DNA of 64,000 nucleotides from CAVXGU01 sp963761615 (GCA_963761615.1 CAVXGU010000004.1:248001-312000), one strand, 5' to 3'. Numbered from the stretch's first letter, positions 45,240 to 53,774 are shown. The notes: generated by a model from the letters alone, not told the origin. Numbers and translations: made by a program.

Positions 45240-45383
45240 ATGGAACAGGACAACATGCCGACCGTCGAACAGCCCGTTGCCTACGAGCCGCCGCAGATCG
45301 AGCGGGTGCTCACCTCGGACGATCTCGCGCGCGAGGTGCACTACGCGGGTCAGAACCTGTCGCTCGACCTGGCCCAAGGCTAG
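45240..45383 (+). CDS. RiPP-like precursor peptide 3 (47 residues)
   Basis: A 47-residue paralogue: MEQDNMPTVEQPVA, then the shared block (YEPPQIERVL, TSDDLAREVHYAG) and the tail QNLSLDLAQG. The ribosome site is the GAGGAGGATGAGG stretch just upstream. It begins 32 bases after the PqqD-like gene. It shares the MEQ-N start with precursor 4, so these two are the closest pair. Confidence 0.82.
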   Translation: MEQDNMPTVEQPVAYEPPQIERVLTSDDLAREVHYAGQNLSLDLAQG

Positions 45384-45435
45384 AACGGGCCGCGAAAGCC
45401 CTGACAGACGATTCGTGCGCACAGATGAGGCACGT

Positions 45436-45582
45436 ATGGAACAGAACAACCCGACTGCCGAGCGCCACGCGGAAGCGCCTCATGACTATCAGCCGCCACG
45501 GGTCGAGCGTGTGCTGACCTCGGACGACCTCGTCCGCGAGGTCCAGTACGCGGGCATCCCGTTCTTCTCGCAGACCACTTGA
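45436..45582 (+). CDS. RiPP-like precursor peptide 4 (48 residues)
   Basis: A 48-residue paralogue: MEQNNPTAERHAEAPHD, then the shared block (YQPPRVERVL, TSDDLVREVQYAG) and the tail IPFFSQTT. Unlike the other three, its tail has no Asp or Glu, so an isopeptide bond within the tail is impossible. Its stop codon overlaps the TTG start of the HprK-like kinase gene, suggesting translational coupling. Confidence 0.82.
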   Translation: MEQNNPTAERHAEAPHDYQPPRVERVLTSDDLVREVQYAGIPFFSQTT

Positions 45583-46472
45583 GAGACAGCGCGGCCGCCT
45601 GTGCGGCCTCCGGCGCGACGACGAGCGTCCGCTGGGGGCACGGGCCGTTCGTGTTCGAGATCCGCTCGTCCGACCCGCGCGTGCTCGCGCGGGCGTCGGT
45701 CGTCTTTCGTCCCTGGACATCGATTGCAGACGACCCGGTGCCGGCAGGCGGATGGTCGGTTCAGACGTCCGGTGAGTCGGGCCCCTGGGAAGTTTGCGCC
45801 GACGCCGATGGGACGGTTCGGCTCCGGCCGACGCTCGAGGACGCCATCAGGCTCGTCGAAGCCCTCGCCGTTCTGGCCCTGTGCGAGGCCCCGTCCAATC
45901 TCGCCCTGGCGCACGGCGCTCTGGTGTCGCGCGACGGCCGGGGGGTCGTCATCTGCGGGCCGAGCGGTGCCGGCAAGTCCACGCTGGCGTGCGCCCTCTG
46001 GCGGCGCGGATTCCTCCTGCACGGAGACGATGGCGTGTCGATCGATCTCGACGAGGCGCGGGCGTGGTCCGTGCCGCGCCGGGTCGCCCTGCGTGCCTCC
46101 AGCCAGTCGATTCTGGGCGAGGACCTGTGGCGGGACGTGCAGGCTGCGCCGGCGAACGAGCCGACCGCCGAGGGGCTGATGTTCCACGCCGCCGATCGCG
46201 ACACTCCCGCGCCGGCCGCGCGGGTCGCCGCCTGGGTCTTCCTGGCCCGGAACGGCGCCGACGCGGGTGGAGCGCTGCTGGTGCCCATCGTGCCCGCCCA
46301 TGCGGCGCTGGCCCTCCTGCCGTATCTGAACGCTGCCGGGCGCCTCGACGCGCGGGTGATGGCCCGCGTGGCGTCGTTCGCGCAACGCGTGCCTGCCTTC
46401 GATCTCAAGCGCGCGTCGATCTCCGACATGGCGGATGCCGTGGAGCGGCTGGCGGGAGGAGAGCTCGCGTGA
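45579..46472 (+). CDS. HprK-like P-loop kinase of the RiPP-like locus
   Basis: A 297-residue HprK-related kinase with an intact Walker A, CGPSGAGKSTLACALWRRG, at about residues 126-144. After it come FLLHGDDGVSIDLDEARAWS with the acidic pair expected of the catalytic region, and a C-terminal helical part. In paeninodin-type clusters such kinases phosphorylate the precursor on a C-terminal serine; three of the four precursor tails here contain Ser at varied positions and the fourth has Ser and Thr. The TTG start overlaps precursor 4; GTG at 45651 is an alternative. The stop overlaps the GTG of the radical SAM fusion (GTGA). Confidence 0.84.
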   Translation: MRDSAAACAASGATTSVRWGHGPFVFEIRSSDPRVLARASVVFRPWTSIADDPVPAGGWSVQTSGESGPWEVCADADGTVRLRPTLEDAIRLVEALAVLALCEAPSNLALAHGALVSRDGRGVVICGPSGAGKSTLACALWRRGFLLHGDDGVSIDLDEARAWSVPRRVALRASSQSILGEDLWRDVQAAPANEPTAEGLMFHAADRDTPAPAARVAAWVFLARNGADAGGALLVPIVPAHAALALLPYLNAAGRLDARVMARVASFAQRVPAFDLKRASISDMADAVERLAGGELA

Positions 46473-48673
46473 GCAGCCGCGCCGCCGACGATCGTCCGCG
46501 GCCGGTCGAGCGCAACGTCGCGATGATGGTGACGCGCCGGTGCAACATGACCTGCGCGCACTGCAGCGTCGAGAGCGGCCCCGACATCGCCGGCGAGCCG
46601 ACCGAGGACGAACTGGTCGACTGGGTGCGCCAGGCAGCGGTGGCCGGGGTGGAGACGATCCGGTTCACCGGCGGCGAGCCCATGCTGCGTTCGCCGATCG
46701 TCCTGAAGCTCGTGCGCGAGTGCACGCGTCTCGGCATGTCGAGCGCCATCACCACCAACGGCTTCTGGGGCCGCACGCCGGCCCGCGCGAACGGACACCT
46801 GCGCGCGCTCGCGCGGGCGGGGCTGCGCGGTCTCACGGTCAGCTACGACGCCTATCACGCCGACTTCCAGGGGCCCGAGCCGGCCCTGCACATCGCGCAG
46901 GCGGCCGACGCGCTGTCGCTGCCGATGAACCTCAACGCGCTGCGCGGCGCCGGGGACGTGGATCTCGCGCCCATCACGAGGCGCCTGGGGCCGGCCGGCA
47001 GTGCCCGGCTCCGCGTCTACGATCTCCAGCCCGTCGGGCGGGCGCGCGGTCTGCCGGCGAATCCCGACGGCGACACGACCGGCTTCTGCACCGCCTGCTC
47101 GTTTCCCATGGTGACCGACGACGGGCGCCTGCTCGCGTGTCCGGGGCCCGCGTACTTCGAGGCGCCCGGATCGCCGCTGGTGGTGGGATCCCTCCGCACG
47201 GAGCCGCTCGGCCGGCTCCTCGAGCGTCACCGGCAGGATGCGATCCTCGACGTCATCCGCACGTCAGGGCCGGCAGGACTGCGCGACGAGCTCCAGCGGA
47301 CGCCGGGATTCGAGAACTTTCCGTTCCGGCCCCGCTACTCCGGCATCTGCGACCTGTGCCTGCACGTCACGAGCAGCCCGGAGGCGGTGTCTGCGCTGCG
47401 CGAGCGGCTGAGCGGCCCGGAGGCCGCCGCGGTGCGGGCCGCGGTCTCGCGCGTGATCGACGGTAACCAGCGGGGCGGCGAGCTGACGTTCAGCCACATC
47501 AACGGGCCGGCCGCCGCGCGCGTGTTCTTCGGCGCCCTGTCGCGCGGGGCCTTCGAGGCCGACGCCGTCCGCGTGCTCAGGCATGCCCATCTGGACTGGC
47601 GCCGTCTGGCCACCTACCTCGCCGGCTGTGGGCTGACACGGCCATTCGGCCGTCTCCTCGCGGAACCCCCCGTGACGACGTGGGCGCCCGCGTTCTTCAT
47701 GAAGGAGCTGGCGCAGCGCGCGTTGTCGGACGCACTCCGCGAGATCGTGCAGCGCGAGGCGATCGCCGAGGTGGCCGACGCCCTCGGAGAGCTCGGCGGC
47801 CGGGGCGTGCTCCTGAAGGGAGCGGCGCTGCTCGTGCGCGCGCCGGAGGGCCGGGCCCCTCGCGCGACCTCCGATGTCGACGTGCTGGTCAATCCGGGGC
47901 TCGCCGTGGAGCTCCGGAGGCGCCTCGTCGACCGCGGCGCCAGCGGCGTGCGCGACGGCGGACCGAGCACCAACCACCATCTGGAGCCGATCTTCTGGCG
48001 GGGCGTGCCGGTCGAGATTCACACGCGGATCATGCCGGCGGTCTGGAGGCTGCCCGAGCGCGACATGCTCGCGACGGCGCGTCCCCTCCCGGGGAGCGGT
48101 GCGCTCGCGACGCTGGGTCCCGAGGCGTCTGCGCTGCACGCCGCCGTGCACCTGTCGGCGTCGTTCTTCTCGTTCGGCCTGAAGACCGCCTGGGATCTGA
48201 TCCAGGCCGTCCAGGACGAGGCGGCGTTCGACTGGGAGCGGCTGGCTGCCTGGGCCGACGGGAGCGGCGCGCCCCGCGCTTTCTGGGTTCCCGTGCGCGT
48301 CCTGACGTCCGGTCTGGACCTGCCGGTCCCGGCCGCGTTCCTCGAGAGGGCGCCGGTCGACGCCGGGGCCCGCCGCGCCGAGGCCGTGGCCTGGCGCCGC
48401 GTGTTCCAGGCCAGCGAGGGTCTCTTCGATCTCGACGCCCTGACCAAGACGGGGCTCATGCTCCTGCTGCAGGACGACTGGAAGGGCCGGGCGCGCTACC
48501 TGGGCAGCGCGGTGTGGTGGCGGACGAGCCGGCCGACGACGTGGGCCGCGGCCGTTCGCCGGGCCCGCCGCGCCGACGTGTTCGGCCAGGCCTGGCGGCA
48601 GTACCGTCGTTATCGGCGGGTGGTGTCGGGTATGCCGCGTGCCGACGTCCGGCCGCCTCGCATCTCGTCGTGA
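46469..48673 (+). CDS. Radical SAM enzyme fused to NTP_transf_5 nucleotidyltransferase
   Basis: A 734-residue two-enzyme fusion. Residues 15-300 are a radical SAM domain with C25-x3-C29-x2-C32 (TRRCNMTCAHCSVES), the GGEP motif (IRFTGGEPMLRS) and extra cysteine groups FCTACSFPMV...LACPG and GICDLCLHV, resembling the SPASM/twitch cluster sites of peptide-modifying enzymes. Residues about 335-734 are a nucleotidyltransferase related to 24328-25509: GGRGVLLKGAALLVRAPEGR, RATSDVDVLVNPGL and VEIHTRIMPAVW. GGGAGGAGAG lies five bases before the GTG start, which overlaps the kinase stop. The fusion implies that both steps act on the same substrate or leader complex. Both halves look intact. It ends the operon. 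Confidence 0.88.
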   Translation: MSSRAADDRPRPVERNVAMMVTRRCNMTCAHCSVESGPDIAGEPTEDELVDWVRQAAVAGVETIRFTGGEPMLRSPIVLKLVRECTRLGMSSAITTNGFWGRTPARANGHLRALARAGLRGLTVSYDAYHADFQGPEPALHIAQAADALSLPMNLNALRGAGDVDLAPITRRLGPAGSARLRVYDLQPVGRARGLPANPDGDTTGFCTACSFPMVTDDGRLLACPGPAYFEAPGSPLVVGSLRTEPLGRLLERHRQDAILDVIRTSGPAGLRDELQRTPGFENFPFRPRYSGICDLCLHVTSSPEAVSALRERLSGPEAAAVRAAVSRVIDGNQRGGELTFSHINGPAAARVFFGALSRGAFEADAVRVLRHAHLDWRRLATYLAGCGLTRPFGRLLAEPPVTTWAPAFFMKELAQRALSDALREIVQREAIAEVADALGELGGRGVLLKGAALLVRAPEGRAPRATSDVDVLVNPGLAVELRRRLVDRGASGVRDGGPSTNHHLEPIFWRGVPVEIHTRIMPAVWRLPERDMLATARPLPGSGALATLGPEASALHAAVHLSASFFSFGLKTAWDLIQAVQDEAAFDWERLAAWADGSGAPRAFWVPVRVLTSGLDLPVPAAFLERAPVDAGARRAEAVAWRRVFQASEGLFDLDALTKTGLMLLLQDDWKGRARYLGSAVWWRTSRPTTWAAAVRRARRADVFGQAWRQYRRYRRVVSGMPRADVRPPRISS

Positions 48674-48727
48674 TCACCGGCGCCCGCTCGAACCGGCGCC
48701 GCAGACGCCGCGACGCTCGCGGCGCCC

Positions 48728-48757
48728 TTGCGTTCGAGGCCGGGCATTGCGTATGCT
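48728..48757 (+). promoter_or_regulatory. Possible promoter for FHA-phosphatase gene
   Basis: TTGCGT (48728-48733) and TATGCT (48752-48757) are 18 bases apart and lie 25 bases before the GTG start at 48782. Confidence 0.35.
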
Positions 48758-48781
48758 CCGCCAGAGACTGAGGAATCCTCC

Positions 48782-49945
48782 GTGACACCTCCCGAAGACG
48801 AGTTCAACCGCACGATCGTCATCCGTGGTGCCGTGCCGAGCCAGCTGGTTCCGGCCGCGGACACGATGGGACACTACCTGGTGATGCTGTCCGGCACCGA
48901 GCCGGGCAAGCTCGTGGAGATCGGTGCCGAGCCCGTCACGATTGGCCGCGACCAGCGCCAGACGCTCGTCTTCGCCGACGCCGAGCTGTCGCGGCGCCAC
49001 GCGCGGGTCTCGCTCGTCAACGGCGAGGTCATCGCCGAGGATCTGGGGTCGACCAACGGGACCTTCGTCGGCCCGGAGCGCATCACCGCGCCGACGCCCG
49101 TGCCGGAGGGCGGCATCATCCGCGTCGGCAGCCAGCTGCTCAAGTACGAGCGGCGCAGCCAGCGCGCCGCGGAGCGGACGCTGGAGCTGGATCGCGACCT
49201 CCACCGGGCCAGCAACTACGTGCTCTCGCTGCTGCCGCCTCCCATCACGGACGGGCCCGTGCGCACCGAATGGCGGTTCGTCCCGTCGGCCAAGCTCGGC
49301 GGCGACGCGTTCGGCTATCACTGGCTCGACGCGGACTCGTTCGCCTTCTACCTGATCGACGTGTCCGGACACGGCGTCGGATCGGCGATGCACTCGGTGG
49401 CGGTGCTGAACGTGTTGCGCCAGCGGGCGCTGCCGAACGTCGACTTTCACGAGCCCGGCGCCGTGCTGTCCAACCTGAACACCCGCTTCCAGATGGACAG
49501 CCACAACGGCATGTTCTTCACGATGTGGTACGGCGTGTACCGCCCCAGCGACCGGATCCTGACGTACGGCTCGGCGGGGCACCACCCGGCGTACCTCGTG
49601 CCGGCCGACCGGAGCGCCGAGCAGCCGCTCGGCGTCCCCGCGCTGATGATCGGCGCGCTGACCGACCAGGCCTATCAGACCCTGCAGACGACCGTTCCCG
49701 ACGGCGCGCGGATCTACCTCTTCAGCGACGGGGTCTTCGAAATCGTCGCGAAGGACGAGAGCCGCTGGGCGCTCTCCGACTTTCTTCCCCTCATCCTCCA
49801 GCCCCCCGTGGCCGGGGCATCCGAGGCCGATCGCCTGTATCGGACCGTCAAGGATGCCGCCAGGCCAGGCCCCCTCGACGACGATTTCTCGTTGATGGTT
49901 GTAACGTTCCCGTCACAAGTTCGTAGCGACGCCGACGTAAGCTAG
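48782..49945 (+). CDS. FHA domain fused to SpoIIE/PP2C-type phosphatase
   Basis: A 387-residue signalling protein. An FHA phosphothreonine-binding domain spans residues about 30-125 (VEIGAEPVTIGRDQRQTL, AELSRRHARVSL, DLGSTNGTFVG). A PP2C-type SpoIIE/RsbU phosphatase follows at about 150-385: KLGGDAFGYHWLDADSFAFY, LIDVSGHGVGSAMHS, and DDDFSLMVV with the metal-binding aspartates. Such enzymes dephosphorylate STAS-domain antagonists in partner-switching pathways, and a STAS gene starts 60 bases downstream. GTG start with GAGGA upstream. The regulated anti-sigma or other target is not in the window. Confidence 0.9.
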   Translation: MTPPEDEFNRTIVIRGAVPSQLVPAADTMGHYLVMLSGTEPGKLVEIGAEPVTIGRDQRQTLVFADAELSRRHARVSLVNGEVIAEDLGSTNGTFVGPERITAPTPVPEGGIIRVGSQLLKYERRSQRAAERTLELDRDLHRASNYVLSLLPPPITDGPVRTEWRFVPSAKLGGDAFGYHWLDADSFAFYLIDVSGHGVGSAMHSVAVLNVLRQRALPNVDFHEPGAVLSNLNTRFQMDSHNGMFFTMWYGVYRPSDRILTYGSAGHHPAYLVPADRSAEQPLGVPALMIGALTDQAYQTLQTTVPDGARIYLFSDGVFEIVAKDESRWALSDFLPLILQPPVAGASEADRLYRTVKDAARPGPLDDDFSLMVVTFPSQVRSDADVS

Positions 49946-50004
49946 AAACCTCGTCGCCGGCGAGGCCGCAGAATCACGGCGCCGGCGCCGAGGGAGGGGT
50001 CCGT

Positions 50005-50361
50005 ATGCAGATGGAGGTCAGCCCCCTGGGGGAGCATCTCGTCAAGGTCGCGCTCGAGGGCCGTCTGGACACGCCGGGTGTCGATCGCGTCGAGACGCGC
50101 CTCGTCGCGGCCCTCGTGCCGGCGGGCAACAGCGCCATCATCGATTGCTCCAAGGTCGACTTCATCGCGTCGATGGGCATCCGGATGCTGGTGTCGACGG
50201 CGCGGAGTCTCAAGATGCGCCATGCGGCGCTCGCGCTGTACGGCGTCCAGGATCCGGTGAACCAGGTCTTCGAGCTCGTCTCCCTGCGGCAGGTCATTCC
50301 CATCTGTGCAACCGAGGCGGAGGCGCTCGCCGCGGTGTCGCCGCGGCTGACCGATGCCTGA
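50005..50361 (+). CDS. STAS-domain anti-sigma-factor-antagonist-like protein
   Basis: A 118-residue STAS protein: VKVALEGRLDTPGVDRVETR, NSAIIDCSKVDFIASMGIRM. The serine in DFIASMGI sits where SpoIIAA/RsbV proteins are phosphorylated. It is very likely the substrate of the upstream SpoIIE-type phosphatase. GGAGGGG is about seven bases before the ATG. No serine kinase of the RsbW type is nearby. Confidence 0.9.
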   Translation: MQMEVSPLGEHLVKVALEGRLDTPGVDRVETRLVAALVPAGNSAIIDCSKVDFIASMGIRMLVSTARSLKMRHAALALYGVQDPVNQVFELVSLRQVIPICATEAEALAAVSPRLTDA

Positions 50362-50418
50362 GTCCGGGACCGCGTCACCCACCCATCCCACCGCGGCGCG
50401 CTGACGGGCGACGGCGGC

Positions 50419-52041
50419 GTGTTGAACTCCATCGCAGCCAACATCGTCGCCGGGCTCGGTCTGTTCTTCAGCGGCCTGCGGATGGTCGATGCCAACCTGC
50501 GGCAGATGACCGGCCGTCACGTGCGCGCGGTCGTCGGCCGGCTGACGCGCAGCGCCTGGGTGGCAGGCGGGGTCGGGCTGATGACGGGCGCGCTCGTGCA
50601 GAGCACGTCCGGCGTGGTCTTCATGCTGGTGAGCCTCGTGACGAGCGGGCTGACCAGCGTGCGGCGGGCCCTGCCGGTCGTGACCTGGGCCAACGTCGGC
50701 TGCTGCGCCCTGATCTTCGTCGCCGTGCTCGACCTGCGGCTCGCCATCCTGTACCTGGTCGGCCTGGCCGGCGCCGCCTTCGCGTTCGATCGCTCGCACA
50801 GGAACGAAGGGCTCGGCGCCATCTTCGGCGTCGGCATGCTGTTCTACGGCATCGAGCTCATGCGCCTGGGCGCCGAGCCGCTCAAGACGCTGCCGTGGTT
50901 CGCCGGCGCGCTCAACGGCAATCAGTCGCTCCTGCTGCCCTTCCTGGGCGGCGCCGCCCTCTCCTTCGTGACGCAGTCGTCGACCGCCGTCTCGATTCTG
51001 GTCATCGGAGCGGTGCAGGCCGGACTGCTCGGATCGTTCCCGACGATGATGGCCCTGTACGGCGCCAACGTGGGGTCCACGTTCGCGAGGATGGTGCTGT
51101 CGAGCGCGCTGAAGGGCTCGGCCCGGCAGCTCACCGCGTATCAGGATCTGTTCAAGATCACCGGCACGGCGCTCTTCGTCGTGCTGCTGTACGTCGAGGC
51201 GCTCGGAGGCGTGCCACTGGTCCGGGCGCTCGTGGAACACCTCGCCAGTCGACCCGGCCAGCAGATGGCCCTGGTCGTCCTGGTGTTCAACCTGACGATG
51301 GCCGCCGTCTTCTCGATCCTGCAGACGCCCGTTCTGCGGCTTCTGGAGTCCTGGCTGCCGCCCGATGCGCACGACGATCTCTCGAAGCCGAAGTATCTCT
51401 ACGACGAGGCCCTGAGCGAGCCGGCGACCGCGCTCGACTTGATCGAGCAGGAGCAGCTGCGGCTCGCCCGGCGCCTCCGTGGCTACACCGAGGCGATGCG
51501 GGCCGGCCCGGGCTCGCCCGAGCGCGCGGCCGCGGGAGGCATCGAGGCGCCGTTCGCGACGGTGGCCGCGCGCGTCGAGCAGTTCCAGCAGGACCTCGTC
51601 CACCAGCAGCTCGGAGCGGGTGAGACCGAGCGCCTCACGAAGCTCGAGAACCGTCTGACGCTCATCGTCTATCTCGAAGACAGCCTGCGGGCGCTCCAGT
51701 CGGCGATCACGGCCGTGCCGCTCGAGAGCCGACTCGGCGGACTGGTCGCGCGCTTCGTCGAGGGGCTCGACTTCGTCCTGATGACGATGCTCGACGCCCT
51801 GGAGTCCGGCGACCGCGAGGCCCTCGAGCTCCTGTCGCACATCACGGGCGATCGCAGCGACCTGGTCGAGCGCATCCGCCAGGGCTTCCTGGCCGACGAA
51901 ACGGACGTGAGCGCGGCCGACCGGGCGGTGCTGCTCGACGTCACGAGCACGTTCGAGCGCGTGGTCTGGATGGTGCAGCGCCTGGCGAGACTCGTCGAGA
52001 GCGGACGGCGCCCGAGTCTCGCCGCCGCCGCCGTCGCGTAG
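50419..52041 (+). CDS. Na/Pi-cotransporter-type membrane protein with PhoU-like C-terminus
   Basis: A 540-residue protein. Residues 1-310 hold eight or so membrane helices with the two family repeats, GALVQSTSGVVFMLVSLVTS (QSTS) and ALSFVTQSSTAVSILVIGAV (QSST), plus GANVGSTFARMVLS. Residues about 330-530 are all-helical and resemble a PhoU domain (ENRLTLIVYLEDSLRALQSA). This is the NptA/YjbB architecture for sodium-coupled phosphate transport. The GTG start is 57 bases after the STAS gene, with which it may be cotranscribed. Substrate specificity is by family only. Confidence 0.88.
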   Translation: MLNSIAANIVAGLGLFFSGLRMVDANLRQMTGRHVRAVVGRLTRSAWVAGGVGLMTGALVQSTSGVVFMLVSLVTSGLTSVRRALPVVTWANVGCCALIFVAVLDLRLAILYLVGLAGAAFAFDRSHRNEGLGAIFGVGMLFYGIELMRLGAEPLKTLPWFAGALNGNQSLLLPFLGGAALSFVTQSSTAVSILVIGAVQAGLLGSFPTMMALYGANVGSTFARMVLSSALKGSARQLTAYQDLFKITGTALFVVLLYVEALGGVPLVRALVEHLASRPGQQMALVVLVFNLTMAAVFSILQTPVLRLLESWLPPDAHDDLSKPKYLYDEALSEPATALDLIEQEQLRLARRLRGYTEAMRAGPGSPERAAAGGIEAPFATVAARVEQFQQDLVHQQLGAGETERLTKLENRLTLIVYLEDSLRALQSAITAVPLESRLGGLVARFVEGLDFVLMTMLDALESGDREALELLSHITGDRSDLVERIRQGFLADETDVSAADRAVLLDVTSTFERVVWMVQRLARLVESGRRPSLAAAAVA

Positions 52042-52161
52042 CAGGCTCCCGCGCCCTGCCGGAGCCAGTGGCAGGACGCGACGGCCGGTCATCGTCGTCT
52101 TCTGCGACAATCTGAACCCGTGGAGCGGCTGCGCCGACGGAGCGGTAGCGTCTCGGACACG

Positions 52162-53355
52162 ATGACCCGCGGACTCCACGCGCTCGCGAAGGACTGGGAA
52201 GCGCTCGGCGATTCGGACCCGCTGTACGGCGTGCTGTCCGACCCAGCGAAGTCCGGTGGGAAGTGGAGCGCGGACGAGTTCTTCGCCTCAGGACGCCTGC
52301 ACGTGGAGCGGCTCCTCCGGAGCCTCGCCGATGCACGAGCCGCGTTCGAGCCCGGGGACTGTCTCGACTTCGGCTGCGGCGTGGGCCGGCTCACGATCCC
52401 GCTCGCCGCGCACTTCAGACGGACGGTGGGCGTCGATGTCGCCGCATCGATGATCGAACGGGCGAACCAGCTGGCGCCGGCGGGCGGCGGCGTCGAGTTC
52501 GTCGTGAACCGCGCGCCAGACCTGCGCCGCTTCCCGGCAGGGTCCTTCGACGTCGTCCACTCGTGCCTGGTCCTCCAGCACGTTCCGCCGGACAACGCGC
52601 GGCGCTACGTCGCGGAGTTCTTTCGCGTCTGCAGGACCGGCGGCCTCGTCGTCTTTCAGCTGCCGGCACGCCGGTGGACCGTGGAGGACCTCGCGGATGC
52701 CGGGCCCCTGCCGGGTTCGGCCTTCGCCGCTGCGATCGAGTTGCCGAATCCGCCGGCGACGCTCGACGCGTCCGCTCTCGCCACCGTCCTCGCGCGCGTG
52801 ACGAACCGTGGCGACACGACCTGGCGGCACGACATACCTGCGGGACGGCACCTCTGTCTCGGCAACCACTGGCTGCGCGAGGACGGCACCAGAGTCGTCG
52901 ACGACGATGCGAGGGCCCGGCTGCCGCGTGACCTCGCGGCGGGCGAGACGGTCGACATCGCGATCGCCGTCCGGGCGCCGGAGGCACCCGGGCGCTACCT
53001 GCTGGAGCTCGATCTCGTCCAGGAGCACGTGGCCTGGTTTGCACACAAGGGATCGCCGACGGCGCGAACGCTCGTTACCGTGACCGGAGACAGGCGAGTG
53101 GCCGGTGTGTCTGCCGCGGCCGGCGCGGCCGGATCGAGCCGCGCGGAGGGCGTAACGCGCACATCCCTGTTCAGCCGTCTCAGGCGCCGGCTGCGCGGAG
53201 GCACTCCGCGCTTCGAGATGCACGTCGTGCCGCGCGCCGACGTGGAGGAGACGATCCGGTCCTGCGGGGGCGTGCTGCTGCAGGCGCTCGACGACAACGC
53301 CGCGGGACCGGGATGGCAGAGCTTCACCTACATCTGTCGCAAGAGGGGAGGGTGA
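52162..53355 (+). CDS. SAM-dependent methyltransferase with inserted Ig-like domain
   Basis: A protein of about 397 residues. The N-terminal half is a class I methyltransferase: LDFGCGVGRLTIPLAAHFRR (motif I), VGVDVAASMIERAN, FDVVHSCLVLQHVPPDNARR and GGLVVFQLPARRW. Then residues about 190-305 form a beta-sandwich (ATVLARVTNRGDTTWRHDIP, HLCLGNHWLREDG, ARLPRDLAAGETVDIAIAVR-APEAPGRYLLELDLVQEHVA-WF), typical of NBR1-like Ig domains. The end, RFEMHVVPRADVEETIRSCG...GPGWQSFTYICRK, is the usual methyltransferase C-terminus, so the Ig-like domain is inserted. Substrate unknown. ATG at 52162 is preferred; GTG at 52120 would add 14 residues. Confidence 0.82.
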   Translation: MTRGLHALAKDWEALGDSDPLYGVLSDPAKSGGKWSADEFFASGRLHVERLLRSLADARAAFEPGDCLDFGCGVGRLTIPLAAHFRRTVGVDVAASMIERANQLAPAGGGVEFVVNRAPDLRRFPAGSFDVVHSCLVLQHVPPDNARRYVAEFFRVCRTGGLVVFQLPARRWTVEDLADAGPLPGSAFAAAIELPNPPATLDASALATVLARVTNRGDTTWRHDIPAGRHLCLGNHWLREDGTRVVDDDARARLPRDLAAGETVDIAIAVRAPEAPGRYLLELDLVQEHVAWFAHKGSPTARTLVTVTGDRRVAGVSAAAGAAGSSRAEGVTRTSLFSRLRRRLRGGTPRFEMHVVPRADVEETIRSCGGVLLQALDDNAAGPGWQSFTYICRKRGG

Positions 53356-53381
53356 TGGGCTGATGTCATCATGCCATTGCG

Positions 53382-53774
53382 TCACATCGCGATGAGTCCC
53401 CTGCGCACGGCGAGGCGGACGGCGTCGGTTCGATTGCGCGCCCCGAGCTTGCCCGAGAGCGACGCGACGTGGAACTTGACCGTCTGGTCGCTGATGCCGA
53501 GCCGGTCTGCGACCGCCTTGTTGGACAGCCCCTCGGCCAGCAGCTCGAGCACCTGAATCTCCCGTGCGGTGAGCGGCTCGACGTCCGGATCCGGCCCGCG
53601 CTTCGCGGCCGCCGTGGGTTCGCCGCCGTCGGCCTCGACCAGGAACGCATCGACATCGAGGCCCGCGGCCTCGGCGGCGGCGACCGTCGCGAACTCGGCG
53701 ACGATCTCGATCCCTTCGAGCTCGGCGCGCTGGCGCGCGCGCCACTGGCGGCCGCCGACGAGGAGGATGCGCAT
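53382..53774 (-). CDS. Small LuxR-type response-regulator-like transcription factor
   Basis: A 130-residue protein. Residues 1-60 resemble a shortened receiver-like domain without a phosphoacceptor aspartate in the normal place. Residues 66-130 form a complete LuxR helix-turn-helix: PLTAREIQVLELLAEGLSNK, AVADRLGISDQTVKFHVASL, SGKLGARNRTDAVRLAVRRG. Its ATG overlaps the stop of the HtrA-like gene by one base (TGATG), so the protease-like protein probably controls or reports to it. Target promoters unknown. Confidence 0.86.
   Translation of the reverse strand: MRILLVGGRQWRARQRAELEGIEIVAEFATVAAAEAAGLDVDAFLVEADGGEPTAAAKRGPDPDVEPLTAREIQVLELLAEGLSNKAVADRLGISDQTVKFHVASLSGKLGARNRTDAVRLAVRRGLIAM

Noticed and set aside
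42667..46472. Calling the locus a standard lasso-peptide cluster.
   Set aside because: No B2 transglutaminase-fold protease, tails of 7-10 residues after the leader, one tail without any acidic residue, and no threonine at the usual penultimate leader position.
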